Below, piece after piece: positions 19,547 to 31,129 of a stretch of 64,000 bases of DNA. The first letter of the stretch is position 1. The number at the start of each line of letters is the position of its first letter. A program made the translations under genes and the position numbers. Below the pieces are notes generated by a model, which was given only the letters and a program-made list of their open reading frames with translations, searched no databases and was not told the origin of the DNA. This stretch comes from Isoetes taiwanensis (lineage: Eukaryota; Streptophyta; Lycopodiopsida; Isoetales; Isoetaceae), in assembly GCA_021234155.1 (NCBI GenBank), contig JAJEKV010000063.1, positions 7,712,095-7,776,094 of the forward strand, read 5' to 3'.

Positions 19547-19809
19547 GAAAGGAGGCCTGATTTGCAGGAATACTGGCGGTGCCTCTTGAAGTGCCTAGAA
19601 TCACGCTGACGCTGATGCGGGCGGTGACGGGCCGTCACTTGTCTGAGCGGCGCCTCTTGGTAGTAGACCTAGGCTTTGACTGCGTGGTCTGCTGCTTGGT
19701 CTTCTGCTGGGCCTTGGACGACTGACCCGTGCCTGTCTGTGGATCCTTGGACTTGACTTGGTCCGTCGTATGCATGAATAGTCCTGTACCAGGAGGCACA
19801 GGACTAATA
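19547..19809 (-). repeat. Truncated 5' LTR of element 1
   Basis: Only 263 bp remain of a 585-bp LTR. The inner part of the LTR (with the TATA box) and the following leader with the primer binding site are gone. The internal sequence up to about 19546 (GGGTGGGTGGCGCC...TTGACC) is joined directly to the LTR at GAAAGGAGGCC. The outer terminal CA is TA. Element 1 therefore cannot make a normal genomic transcript from this LTR. Confidence 0.85.
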
Positions 19810-20372
19810 GCTTTCAATGACTCTTCTTTCTAGACTACACAGGAGTGCTAAGAAGAGCCTTCCAGACTTTGTCACTTCCATGGAGGATGCGAAAGACTTC
19901 ACTGCCTTTGTCATACCACTTTGTACAGCAATGGCAGACTGCAAGGGTCATCATTGCTTGGGTTCTTTTGACCTCAGTTATTTAGGATGTAAGGAATCAG
20001 TTTCCCTGCATGAATTAGGTGAGGTTGATGCATGTTGTCAAACAAGAATGACACTTCCTAAGCCTAGGCTCTCGTGAATGGTTGAAGTTGTGGTTTGATA
20101 TGTTTCTATATGAGCTAGACAATCGTTTGAGTGTGGTTGGTATGATAGAAGCAGCTTCAGATACTAAAATCTTTTCTCATGCTCCTTTCTTAGTGATTTT
20201 GAAAGGTTTGCATTCTATCACAAAGATTTTTGAGGACTCAATTATGGATCTGCTCTCATTATTGAAGAAACATAGAAGTACTTTGAATTATCTGATTCAG
20301 CAATCATGTTGGCTAGATGATGATTACTGGCTTCTCGAGCACAAAGACCTGCTTGACTTTGAGTCAAAAAAG

Positions 20373-21345
20373 GTACAATAAAGACATGCAAGGTCTGTTT
20401 GCCTTCTTGTACAACAGCTTAACAAGAAGCCCTTTATGCTCCTTTCGGAAACTGCATCCTTACAATCATCAAAGACCATTTGGGCCTCCTTAAGATTGCC
20501 TAATTTAGCATTTGCTCTATAGTGCAGCATGCTAAGAGTGTGCTCTATTGTTCCTAGGCTGCATAGCTTTGCATTAATGTGGCAAAACTGGATTTTTTGC
20601 CCCAATTGCTCGCACATCCTTCCAAAGCTGCAGCGGTATTCCAGATTTTGAGCCGACAAAACATGCCATTTCCTCAGATTCTGACACTATAGCCCAAGCT
20701 CATCCGAGGTTGGTAACAGGTTGAAACATTGCTGTAAAACTATTCCTAGAATTGCCTGTGGAGATAGCAGGTTGTAAACTTGAGAAATAATACTTTCTTA
20801 CTATTGTAAAATTGCCTTCAAAGATACCAGACTGTAAACTTACTTTTCTGGTATTTCCTTTTCTGCCAGTTTGCTAGACTAGGCTGATTCACGATTCTGA
20901 TTATTATCACCTTCATAAGATTAAAGTGGAAGTCATAAAAAGTGATCTCTCCATCTTCTGTTATGTGCTAAATATATCGCATCTTCAACCCTTTCCAATT
21001 TGCAACCAGAACCAGAGTGCCCATCACGCTTCCTTATCTCATTAAATTCAGAAGCTGCACATTCCACCATCTTTCATTCTTGTAAATGCTTCGGCCTACA
21101 AGTGATATAAAGTCTAACATCTTCAAGAAATAAGCAGATGTGAGAGAACAAAATATCAGCAGCTCTCAAGACATTAAAAAATGTGACCTTATTTGATATC
21201 ATTTCTTCATGCTATATTTTCTTAAAATAGGCTATAACAAGAAGACCCTTGCCATACTGAGCATGAAAATCATTCAATGTTAAAAAAAATCATGAAATTT
21301 TGTATAGTTGATTTGCTGATGTTGTGATTTGTGTGTTTTGGTTAG
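20373..21345. other. Intron-like spacer with a weak minus-strand open frame
   Basis: Follows the UPL5 donor. The minus strand is open at 20659-20324 and includes LGNLKEAQMVFDDC, which resembles one PPR helix pair, but no repeat series is seen. The rest (20700-21345) is AT-rich with no recognisable coding, present again in unit 2 (38900-39614) and in part in unit 3 (to about 45823). Confidence 0.4.
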
Positions 21346-21456
21346 GGAATGTCAATCTGTCAGAGCGGATTGGTAGACTCGAACCTTCTCTAAGTGTTGT
21401 TCCAGATCAAGGTCAAGGTGCAGATGAAGGTCAAGGTGCAGATCAGTCTCAACAAG
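21346..21456 (+). pseudogene. Small exon of an FCP1-like gene, unit 1
   Basis: Acceptor TTTTGGTTAG, donor G|GTCAGT. Codes for NVNLSERIGRLEP and a repeated DQGQGA/DEGQGA stretch ending DQSQQ, made by an 18-bp internal repeat. It ends in phase 1, which fits exactly the first FCP1-like exon after unit 3 (acceptor TATGCAG|AT at 46053/46054). I infer that both were once exons of one gene. Confidence 0.45.
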
Positions 21457-22437
21457 GTCAGTGGCTTTTAAAGGCAGTTTTAGTAGCTTCTTCCAAAGTA
21501 CATCTCCAACATACAATGGATAGCAATTTTCATTACCACTCAACATGTTATTTCAATGTCGAAACTATATTATTCAATGTACTGTAGCTAAAAAAACACT
21601 GTTAAGGTATTTGACATCTTTCATGTAGCATTATTAACTTCTGTTTCGTCCAACAACCCAAGCCCTTACATTTTATATCTTCCCTTGTTGCAGATCCGGC
21701 CTAGTCGGCCAGATCCTAGCATCCGAACTATGTGTGGCTCCAAAATGGTTGGGCCCTTTCGTATCTCTGGATATAGCATGCAACGTTAGGGGAAATGCCA
21801 TATAAAATTTATTACCATTAAAGCCATGGTATGATTTTATCTCCTATGCAAAGGACCCAGAAATTTTTTAATTAGAATCATGAGCATTTTCATGGTTTAA
21901 TGAACAAATACAACCCCATGACATCCATGATGGTAAAACCAACCAAAACGCCCCATGACGTCACCTTCAGCCCATGATGTCACCTCGAGTATACGCCATC
22001 TAGCAAACTACGAGAAAAATACCACAACCATTGTTTCAAGTGTGACAACTTGTCTTTTGAGTAAACATTTTCTAAGATACTTTAGAAGGTTCCACAAAAA
22101 TATATAGACATCCTTTCTTCAAAAGCCATTTTCATTGCAAATTTGACACTTTTGACGAATATGTGAGAAGCAATTGCGTTGAAATTATGCCTCATATAGG
22201 ATGGGGTAACAGCACATCCTTATAAAGCCAAAATAAAAATGCATGTCCAACTACTATCTAAGATTTCGTAGTTCTTTTGTATCCCATATAGGATGTCGCA
22301 ATAATGTTTGTGCAAAGTTTTAATATCCTAGAATTTATTATTTTCACTTACTAACTTTTTATGTGGAAATTAAACAAAACAAAGGTGAAGATCACCAACC
22401 CAACTATGAAAAAGCACGGCGGAACCACTTATGAAGA
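21457..22437. other. Right end of unit 1, no gene seen
   Basis: Contains the palindromic GGCCTAGTCGGCC near 21700 and AT-rich sequence. Repeated almost exactly before unit 3 (39725-40707). No open frame of note. Confidence 0.6.
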
Positions 22438-22513
22438 TTAAAGCACCCATCACCATCTAAATTATAAAACTGAAATACTTACAATCTCCATGTGTCAATG
22501 ATGGTTGAATTTG

Positions 22514-24487
22514 CTAGAATGCATTCATGTGCTTGTTGTTGAATGATAAATCCAACTTTATCAAAGTACCTTTACCCTCCAAGACCTCAGATGTGTTACG
22601 TTCCAAAACACCATCATATTCACCTAAAAATTCAATATTTCTATCCTCTTTCATGCTAATTAGAGTCATTGCTTCATTAATTATGTATCCTTCAGCAATG
22701 GATCCCTCTGGATATGCCATGTTGCGAACATATTTTTTGAGATGTTTCAAGAATCTCTCAATGGGGTACATCCATCGTGCAGTCACAGGCCCACAAATAG
22801 CTAGCTCTTCTACTAGATGTATGATGAGATGCGTCATGATCGTGAACAAAGATGGTGGAAAATGCTTCTCAAACAAGCATAACACATTCACAGTTTCCCC
22901 CTTCAAGTTACCCATCTCACTTAAATGAATCTCTTTTGCAGTAATTTGCTTCAACAAAGAACTGAGTCTTAATATTGACATTCTTTCTCCTTCTCCTAGG
23001 CAACCACGTATAGCCAAAGGAAGGAACTGATGAAGAAGAATATGATAATCATGTGATTTCATAGATTTGAGCTTTCCATTTGCAACACATTTTTTGAAGT
23101 TAGAGGACAATCCCGTAGGAGGTTTCACACTTTGTATAACAGCAAAGAAAGCTCTTTTTTCTTCTTTTGTAAGGACATATGGAGCATGAGGTAAAATCAC
23201 TTTACCATTTTGTGATTGAGGCCAAAGCGACTCTCAATTCAATCTCCCTCATGTCTTTCGTACCTTTTCATTGTCCTTGTCGGCATCTCAAGTATTGTCT
23301 TAATTATATTTTTTTGCAACATTTTTCTCCACGTGCATGACATCTAGTGTGTTTCGAATAAGAAGATGCTGTAATATGTAATAGGAAATAAGATAGTTAC
23401 ATGTAAAGCATAAGTTCCTAAGTATATACACAAGCACGACATACCTCCCAATAAGGAAGCTCGTAAAATATAGAAAGACGTTTCCACCCCGTCCTCTAAC
23501 CAAACCTGATGTTGCAAGGGTCTTCAGCAAAGTCAGACCACATGTTGCTGATGTGCTGCCATGCTGGTGAATCGAAGACATACCTACAAATGCCATCTGT
23601 ACTTACATTGTTGGCATGCCACGTCATGTGTCTTGCCATTGATGGACATTCATACAGTTTTAATAGTCGAGGTATGGCAGGGAAGTAACGCACAACATTA
23701 CGTGCACTAGGTTTGCCTTTTTTGCTCCATCGGCTTTCTTGGCATTTTTCATTAGGGCAAGATTCAAGATTAGCATACTCCCCTCTGTAAAGAACACAAT
23801 CATTTGGGAAAGCATGGATAGATTCATATTCCAAACCAAGTTCCTTCATCAACTTTTGTGCATAATAAGATGAACGTGGCAATACGTTTCCCTTGGGTAA
23901 CAATTGTCCTCCCAGAACTTTTAGAAGGTCATCAAGACTAGCATTGGACCATCCATGCATAGTCTGCAAATCAAGAATCAAAAGTATAGCAGATAACATG
24001 TTCAATGAGCTTCCATCATATAATGGCTTTAATGGATCACTACTGCTGCACATAATGGATCTCCATCCGTTATCTGATCTCCATCAGTTATTTCATCTCC
24101 GTCACTTAGTGGACTTCCCCTTACATTGCTACATGGAAAATCATCCCTAGCAACTTCCAAAGGTACGTGACTTTTATAATCATTATCAATTATCATGAAG
24201 GTATCTTGAACTGTTTGAGACACAGTACCTTCACATCTAATGTCCTACAAAATTGTAATTTTAAATCAGACGTATGCTAAAAGATAAATAAGGAATTTTA
24301 AAGGGTCTCTCACCTCTTTTAAATGTCGACTCCAACCATTACATTTCAGATGTTGATGAACGTCATCAAGTGACTTCAATTTGTTTCTGTTGCATTTTGT
24401 ACATGGGCATGCCACAGCTGAAACTCCATCTTTTATAGCTTGGTGCTTTAATTCTTCAAACGTTTGGGGCTCACCAACACGATCCAT
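22514..24487 (-). pseudogene. CACTA transposase, unit 2 copy, catalytic core deleted
   Basis: Same exon order as unit 1: transposase-associated domain (24487-24313), acidic exon, Transposase_21 start (24053-23496) ending DPCNIRFG-stop, then directly the YELPYWE motif, RNTLDVMHVEKNV and DUF4218 (23200-22514). It differs from unit 1 by small changes, among them indels near 23235-23310 that split the DUF4218 exon, and by a clean fusion at 23690 that keeps RYFPAIPRLLKLYE in frame. The C-terminal DUF4216 part is absent because the unit starts inside the gene. Confidence 0.85.
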
Positions 24488-25004
24488 TGAAATTTATTTC
24501 TATATATTATTAAGAAATTTAGGTAATTACCAACTACAACACGTATATATCAAATCTAGTATAAAGTGTAGCAATTTAGGTAAAGCCATTAATCAAAACA
24601 ATATAATTATCTTGCATCAACTCTTCAAAATGTTCTTTTGCCATTAATCTAACTAACTCACCTTCCACAATAATGCATTACTCAAAAACATCTCTAGGTA
24701 ACTAAATTATCCTTCATGTGTAAAGTTATGCCCCTAGTCTAAAAATTTTAGATGCACCATAAACAAAATAATAGACTAGATAGGGATAATCCAAACAGAT
24801 TTATTTACGAAATGATCTTAAAAATAATTTTGTGCATAACAACCTACTATGTTCTGTTTATGTGATATTAATGTTGTTTTAACTAAAACTTGAACTATTA
24901 CCAGTAAATCATACACAAAAAACAAAAGAAACAAAAACGAGGGAAAAAAGGAGCTTACCCGCGAATGCAAATTTCTTGATCCAAGCTCTATCCCGATCTC
25001 AGAA

Positions 25005-25344
25005 ATGCTGAGCAGATTGTTGGAGATGCTTGAAATGGATTCTGACGAGCCTATGGAGCATTCAAGCTCAGAACAAGACAGTGAAGATGACGATTTTCAG
25101 ATGAGGGAAGGTGCAGACAGCGAAGATGGAGATGAGGAGAGTCTTGAGGATGAAGTATGTTCCCCAGCTCCAAAACGGCCTATGTTGAAGAGAAAAAAAC
25201 TTTTTAAAAAGAAGAATATTAGCATTAGGAAGAGAATTGAGGCATACAATCGTCCATCGGCTCAAAAAATCTTGGATAAAAGCATTACAAGAAGCATTCC
25301 CATATCTGACCCTAGTTTTACGCAAAATGTGGAAAATACAGGCG
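25005..25344 (+). pseudogene. Acidic/basic exon, unit 2 (open)
   Basis: Best copy of this exon. ATG 25005 (MLSRLLEMLEMDSDEP), then acidic runs (SSSEQDSEDDD, EDGDEESLEDE), basic runs (KRPMLKRKKLFKKK) and RPSAQKILDKS, ending ENTG at donor GCG|GTAAGT. 113 codons open. The composition suggests a nuclear, disordered N-terminus. Whether it belonged to the UPL5-like gene or to another host gene is unknown; known UPL5 proteins begin differently. Confidence 0.5.
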
Positions 25345-25438
25345 GTAAGTTGCTTGCAATTCTATTTTTAGAAATGTTTTTAAATTTGGTAGATATCTAG
25401 TTTGCTTTCGTATGTCTTTCTGCCCTTTTTTTTTAAAG

Positions 25439-25602
25439 AAAATTTGGATGCTCCCTTGAGTTCCCGGTCCATTCTTCACAAATGGGCATTATTGAAGTGC
25501 ACAAAGCCTGGCTGGACTTCCTACTTGATTGCTTCTCAGAAGACCTTTGCTCAGAAGCCCTTTGCTTGTGAAATTGATTTATTACAGTTGAAAAAATCAT
25601 AA
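25439..25602 (+). pseudogene. Second exon-like stretch, unit 2 (open)
   Basis: After TTTTTTTTAAAG the frame in phase with the previous donor is open for 54 codons (ENLDAPLSSRSILHKW to QLKKS-stop). No domain recognised. An overlapping frame is equally open, so assignment is weak. Confidence 0.35.
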
Positions 25603-25859
25603 TTCTTGTACATATACATGAAGTCCAAGGTTTCATCAGTTTACATACTTGCACATGCTAGTTTCAAGGAAATCTTTGGATGCACACAACAAAGGAGCGG
25701 ATGCACACAACAAAGGAGCATCTCCTGGACGACCAACAAAAGGTTTTTGAATTCTTCTTAATTTGTCTCATTGCATTTGTTGTACAGTAGGTAATAGGGA
25801 ATCTAAGAAGGAACGGCAGCATCTTGATAAGTCCTGTCTCCTGCAAGTGCCACGGCTTC

Positions 25860-25943
25860 ATACCTTCATTTCCATTTCCATGAAGAGCCTGAATGCCTCT
25901 TTGCCATCATCTTGTCGGGCATAGCCAGCAATCATAGAGTTCC
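25860..25943 (-). pseudogene. PPR-like fragment, unit 2
   Basis: Minus strand WNSMIAGYARQDDGKEAFRLFMEMEM is open here without the frame slip of unit 1; a frame change follows at the expected EGMKP. One PPR motif only. Confidence 0.5.
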
Positions 25944-26224
25944 ATTAGCAATCATAAATTTCCCAGGCTATGGTGGCAGAGATGGGGCTGCAACAATGGT
26001 ATGGGTTCAGACCTTTAACCATAGGCCTTGCCAAACAATTGAATGACATGCTTTATAGCACCGGTAGCACAGTCAACCTTAATGCTATCTCTGTTAGATT
26101 GAAGAAATGCCAGCCCCTTGTATCATAGCATTCCTGCTCAAGATTATTGGCAGCTGAAACAGTCTCATTCTACTTTCTTTCTTACATTGCCTATGCTGGT
26201 ATTAATAATGCTTTGCTTCTTTAG

Positions 26225-26938
26225 AGTAGTGGATCCCCTATAAATGTTTGTATGCACCGTGTCGGGATGCCCTTGCTCGCTTGCTTGAAACAGCTGGCGC
26301 TACCATTGGAAGCCCTTATCTGCATAATGCAAAGCTAGAGAATGTTGTTCGTGATCTTTCTCCATTTGTCCACGAGCTTTCAATGACTCTTCTTTTTAGA
26401 CTACACAGGAGTGCTAAGAAGAGCCTTCCAGACTTTGTCACTTCCATGAAGGATGCGAAAGACTTCACTGCCTTTGTCATACCACTTTGTACAGCAATGG
26501 CAGACTGCAAGGGTCATCATTGCTTGGGTTCCTTTGACCTCAGTTATTTAGGATGTAAGGAATCAGTTTCCCTGCATGAATTAGGTGAGGTTGATGCATG
26601 TTGTCAAACAAGAATGACACTTCCTAAGCCTAGGCTCTCGTGAATGGTTGAAGTTGTGGTTTGATATGTTTCTATATGAGCTAGACAATCGTTTGAGTGT
26701 GGTTGGTATGATAGAAGCAGCTTCAGATACTAAAATCTTTTCTCATGCTCCTTTCTTAGTGATTTTGAAAGGTTTGCATTCTATCACAAAGATTTTTGAG
26801 GACTCAATTATGGATCTGCTCTCATTATTGAAGAAATATAGAAGTACTTTGAATTATCTGATTCAGCAATCATGTTGGCTAGATGATGATTACTGGCTTC
26901 TCGAGCACAAAGACCTGCTTGACTTTGAGTCAAAAAAG
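26225..26938 (+). pseudogene. UPL5-like: UPL5-type ubiquitin ligase exon, unit 2
   Basis: Acceptor TTGCTTCTTTAG; coding clear from TTG 26248 (LYAPCRDALARLLETAG) through FVHEL and DAKDFTAFVIPLCTAMAD to an 11-bp deletion after 26625, then in a second frame LWFDMFLYELDNRL to HKDLLDFESKK at the donor (26939). Element 2 is inserted 10 bp after the exon end. Same family evidence as unit 1. An in-frame TAG lies a few codons after the first possible acceptor, so the true acceptor may be the AG just after it. Confidence 0.78.
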
Positions 26939-26948
26939 GTACAATAAA

Positions 26949-27533
26949 TGTTTGGGGTCTGGGTTCGGGAACTCCTGGAAGACAGCCCTCTGTGAGGACC
27001 CGTGGATCTAACAGGAGAGTCCGGGGGACTATGTCACGCGGGATTTGCAAGAAGAGAAGAAGAAGAAGAAAACAGAACAAATGAGAGAAAAATGATAAGC
27101 TTCCTTGATATCAATGATGAACATACATGAGCTCTCGCAATAGAGAGAAAACTGAAAGGAGACAAGACTCAAAACTCATCTAAAAACTCATGTGCTAGCT
27201 CTACTCATATATATAGTACAATGGCCTTGGGCCCAATATAGACACTCTGACTGATCTCGGTGCCGACTCCTGGAAGGAGGCCTGATTTGCAGGAATGTTG
27301 GCGGTGCCTCTTGAAGTGCCTAGAATAACTGGACGCCGACGACGGGCGGTGGGGCCGTCACTTGTCCGAAGCGGGCGCCTCTTGTTGACGGGCCATGTGC
27401 TTTGATGCGTGGTTCGGCCGCTTGGTCTTCGCAAGGGAGCCTTTGATGGCTGACCCGGTCGATCGAGGATCCTTGAGCTTGACCTGGTCTGTCGTATGCA
27501 TGAATAGTCCTGTACCAGGAGGCACAGGACTAA
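26949..27533 (-). repeat. 3' LTR of element 2
   Basis: Starts TGTTTGGGGTCTGG and ends at ACTAACA before the polypurine tract. TATA-like ATATATATAG near 27207. About as long as the element 1 LTR. Differs from its partner at 38065-38644 mostly at CTG/CAG sites. Confidence 0.9.
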
Positions 27534-30500
27534 CACTCCCCCCCACCAAACGACACTCAGAGTGAAGAAAAGGAGGAAGTGTTTCTGAGGGCGGGAAGCC
27601 ATCTGTCTGAAAGTGATCCTCACGGGAGTGAGGACGGGCACCATTATGGTACTGGCTAATGAGATCCTGGCGTGTTTGAAGAGCAGGAGGAGTGTTTTGG
27701 CCAAGGGCAGGATCTGCATCAATAAGAAAGCTTAGAGCGCATTTCATGTCTTCAAGGGCGTGCGTATGCCTCAAGAAATGTACCGACATTCCATGAGGAG
27801 ACAGTCGGAGGCCAAAGGCACCGACACCGGCATTCGGATTGCGATGAAAAATGGGGACGCCGATTTAAGGAGCTTAGCAAAATGCATTTGAGGGCAGCAC
27901 AAAACCGCTTGAAGATGGATGAAGGATCGTGAGGTGGTGGCATTCTCGCAAAAGGTGTCAAGACCATGAAGCGCATCCCCCGGCCGCGTTTGCCAACCAC
28001 GCCATTAGCAATGTAGATCCAATTCGTGGTGGTATCCAGAGTGGCACCTTCTTCCCAATGTGAACGGGCGAACAAAACGTGGATCCCACCAGGAGATCCG
28101 CCGAGATCGAGGTGGAGTCCAGCCGGCATGACCATCCATGACTTTGGTCCAAAAAAGGAAGGCGCCAATCGAAGTCGGGAACCCGGGCGTGGAGGTGCGC
28201 CTGGGAAGCATAGGGAGAAGGAACCATGCCCGTGGGGGTTGGGTTCTTGTGGTCTCCCTGAATTGACCGACAAGATCCGGATCAAGAGCTTGACACCACC
28301 GATCCCAAAGAGAAGCAGAGAGAGTTGAGAGTTGACAGAGGGCTATCCCATCCCGTGGGGACCGTCTTGCTATCCAACAGAGCTCGTAATTGATTGTATC
28401 CGGTGAGGTGCTGCATATAAATTTGTGCATAGGGAAGATCCTCGGGATGTCCTAGATACTTCCTTATTCATTTGCGGCGCCGCCGGGCCTTGCGAGAGAT
28501 AAATGATTGGCAAGCCTCGGGCATGTACTCGATGAAGAGTTTGGGCCCGGCGGGATCCACAAGATATGGATTGTTATCCCTGAAGCACCCATTGCACATT
28601 GGGGTCACCCCGAAAGAGTCGGGCGTGGCCCATTTCGAAGTGTTCCCTGTATATCACCCAGATAGAAATCATGAAATATGTAAGCCATGGGCTGAACAAC
28701 TCTGAAGGTGAGAAAGTCTGGATCGGCACAGTGTATGAGATCAAAGACCACAAGGGCACAGCACAACCCTTTGTCTTCAATGGAGAGTTCTCGCCAAACC
28801 GAAGAAAATCGGCCAGATCGCCGGGGGAATATCCACAGTCCATCCGCCGCATGCCACTTCGAAAAGGAAGAGGTGGCGGCGAGCAACCACATAATCGTGA
28901 TAGCAGGAAGGAACTGGGAAGTCCAAAGGCATTCTGTTAAGAATGGCGGTATGGCCGTCAAGTTTTGCTTGAGCCTCATCGCCAGATCGAATAGCTTGTC
29001 AGAAGTTGTTGTTCAAGATCACGTATCCGGTTGTCCCGTTCTAGCGGCGGCGTGGATCGGGTCACGGACCCGTTCGAGAAGTGTTGACCTGGGAGGAGGA
29101 TTTCCCGGAGTATTGAGACGGCACGGCAATCTCAAAGCGTCATCCGGTATCTTCTGTTTTACGCACCTCGTAAGCCGATCTTGAAGAGAGGTGAGCCGAG
29201 AGGTTCGTAGAGAAAGCCGAGCCGCCAAGGAGGCAACTTGAGCGCCTCGTGGCTGAAAGGTTTTGAACTTGAGTGCTGAAATTTTCACAAAGTTCGAGTA
29301 CAAGGCGTTGAGCTTAGCAATATCTGCGCCCTTGGTACTCGTGAGAGCTGCTTTGGACTTGTTGTGCTCCAATAAATTCTGAATTTTACGCTTGGAGCTG
29401 AGCTCGTTGATCCGCAAGTTGGCTGACTTGATCTTGTGCACTTTTGAGATCCGCATGAGCACGTAAGAGAGCCGTGCTTGTCTTGAAGTTTGGCCTCCAA
29501 AGTTGCAACTTGGGCAGTTGCGGCTTGAAGGTCCTGGTGTACCGCATCGAGGCCTCTAGTGCCGTTGAACCCCGCTCATAAGAGCGCCTTGGGATTCTTG
29601 TAACTTGAGAGCAAAGCAGCTTGAACATCCCGGCGATCATGATACAACAACCGACGAGGGTGTTGTGGTGGTGGAGCCATTTGTTGCCCGGGTTTGTGAT
29701 GTTTGGGAAAAATGGTGTGAACTGGATGGTGTAGCGGAGGAGGAGACAGTGACATGGGTATGCGGACTTTGGACATGACCAGGGGAAGACGGGCGTGAAG
29801 TGCCAGCTTGGTGAGTTATTGGAAGGGAGCGCTGAGTGGAATTATGAGAATTTTGAGGTGTGGGAGGGAAGTAATGACGGATGAGGGCTTGAAAATGGCC
29901 TCCCACAGAAACTTCAGAAATGGAAGTGGCACCCCGAAGGCGGTCCATTTCTTGGAGAAGACGATAGAACATCATTTGGGGCCAATCTATGTGGTGGTTG
30001 GAGTGTGTAGCAGTGATGACCAGGTTATAGAAAGGCTTATTGATATGGGTGTTCTTGATAGAATACCCAAGGAACTTGCGCCACAGAAATTTAACAAAGG
30101 TTTCGTGAGGCTTGTCTATATTGGTCAGACGATGGACATTGGCATGATAAGCAGGTGCACCAAACATGGAATAATTTAAGAGCTAAACTTAGCTATTTGG
30201 CGATTTTTTAGCACATTTTAAAAAAAAATTGGCTAAAGTAAATGGAAAAAATTGGAAAAAAAATAATAATTTTAGCTTAACTTTTTTCGGGACTGCACCA
30301 TCCCTGGAGCTCTTTAGCCAAATGCTAGAAAGTAAGAGAATGAAATTTTGTATTGTTTAGCCAAACCATATAAACTTTTAGAATGAATTTCGGGCTAGTT
30401 TAGCTAACATTATTCTAGTTTATATGAAATATATGATTACTGGTTTAGTTTCTAGCATTATGAATTAATTTGGGTCCTAGATTTGCTAATTAGCATTATT

Positions 30501-31129
30501 TTAGAATGTTTTCACAAAGAAAATGACTAAAATAAGTGGAAACGATTGAAAAAGGGTATACTAATTTGGCTTAATATTTTTTGTTGGCCACACCAAAGAA
30601 ATTTTTCGGATGATGTTTGAGTTAGTTTAGTTAAAGGCTAGAAAGTATGAGAGGAAAAATGTGTAGTGTTTAGCTAAACCACAGAAAGTTTTGGGATTAA
30701 TATCGAGCAAGTTTAGCTAAAGTCATTCTGGCTAATAAGAAATATGCGATTAGTAATTTATTCCCTGGCACCAAACTCTGTGACATCGAGATCCTGTATG
30801 GCCGACCATGATAAACAAGGAGTGTGCAAGGGAATATGAAATACCTCAGAAATCAAATGTTGAGTCAGCGAAATGGTGATGCCATCGACCACAGTGGTGT
30901 AGCCTTGCGGGCTGTTAACGATATTGGCGATGAACTGCGTCAACTGGTCAGGATTTGGAGCCGGAAGTTCCATTTGAGAGAATTCGTAAAGCTTGTGTCG
31001 TTCAGCAACTGCTTTATTTGGGCCAACAAGGGCTTCACGGAAAGTGGGCGTCAAGAAAGATACAGATGCAAAAAGAGCCGGATCCTTGGGAGCAGTAGCT
31101 TGAAGTGTAGAAAATCTTGGGGCAGCCAT
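27290..31129 (-). pseudogene. Extra sense ORF of element 2, interrupted
   Basis: ATG 31129 (MAAPRFSTLQ). The first 120 codons are intact and show that element 1 lacks 2 bp at the matching FSQMELPAP position. Interrupted at 30767-30166 by a nested element inside the codons for the FGAPAYHANVHRL stretch, then resumes to about 29640. The coiled coil and C-terminal domain (29640-27540) are recognisable only in short frames because of many indels. The 3' part again passes the polypurine tract (about 27534-27547) into the LTR (SPVPPGTGLFMHTTDQ). Confidence 0.75.
30166..30767. mobile_element. 602-bp non-autonomous DNA element with 9-bp target duplication
   Basis: Flanked by GCACCAAAC (30157-30165 and 30768-30776); element 1 has the single uninterrupted site. 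The termini are weak inverted repeats (left ATGGAATAATTTA, right complement CAGGGAATAAATTA). The interior is two diverged direct repeats of about 260 bp, each with AAATGGAAAAAATTG-like, GCTAGAAAGTA and TTTAGCTAAACC motifs. No coding. A 9-bp duplication suggests Mutator-like origin; hAT (8 bp) is the alternative. Confidence 0.75.

Larger units (their letters stand above)
9233..19809 (-). mobile_element. Ty3/Gypsy LTR retrotransposon, element 1
   Basis: Bounded by the 5-bp duplication GCTTT (9228-9232 and 19810-19814); the uninterrupted site is seen in units 2 and 3. The left end is TGTTTGG; the right end is CTAATA where element 2 has CTAACA, so the terminal CA is mutated. Read on the minus strand: truncated 5' LTR (19809-19547), gag, protease, RT/RNase H, integrase, antisense small ORF, extra sense ORF, polypurine tract, 3' LTR (9817-9233). 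The order protease-RT-RNase H-integrase defines Ty3/Gypsy. RT has FQDD followed by DFS, as in Athila-type elements where FxDD-FSVF is usual. Length 10,577 bp. Confidence 0.92.
9087..20372 (+). pseudogene. UPL5-like: UPL5-type HECT ubiquitin ligase exon, unit 1, split by element 1
   Basis: Two pieces, 9087-9232 and 19810-20372, separated by the LTR element. The protein reads LYAPCRDALARLL, LSPFVHEL, DAKDFTAFVIPL and ends WLLEHKDLLDFESKK at a splice donor GTACAA. This matches the order in plant UPL5 of DPLYxxCRxxLGSL, FPFVRELA, VxDFTxFLLPL and (W)xxEHKxxxxFExRR, the segment before the HECT domain. The HECT domain itself is nowhere in the window. Lesions: acceptor lost, LTR insertion, and an 11-bp deletion at 20059/20060 shared with unit 2 that ends the frame soon after MTLP. 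UPL5 degrades regulators such as WRKY53 in Arabidopsis; this copy cannot. Confidence 0.75.
2971..22437. repeat. Tandem segment, unit 1
   Basis: First of three head-to-tail copies. It starts at TTAAAGCACCCATC inside an intron of the CACTA transposase and ends just before the same motif at 22438. Without element 1 (10,577 bp plus a 5-bp duplication) it is about 8.9 kb; about 2.35 kb of this is a unit-1-only segment (6737-9086). Sequence left of 2971 (rest of the CACTA) is not repeated before units 2 and 3; those are preceded instead by the unit's own right end (CACGGCGGAACCACTTA). Confidence 0.9.
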
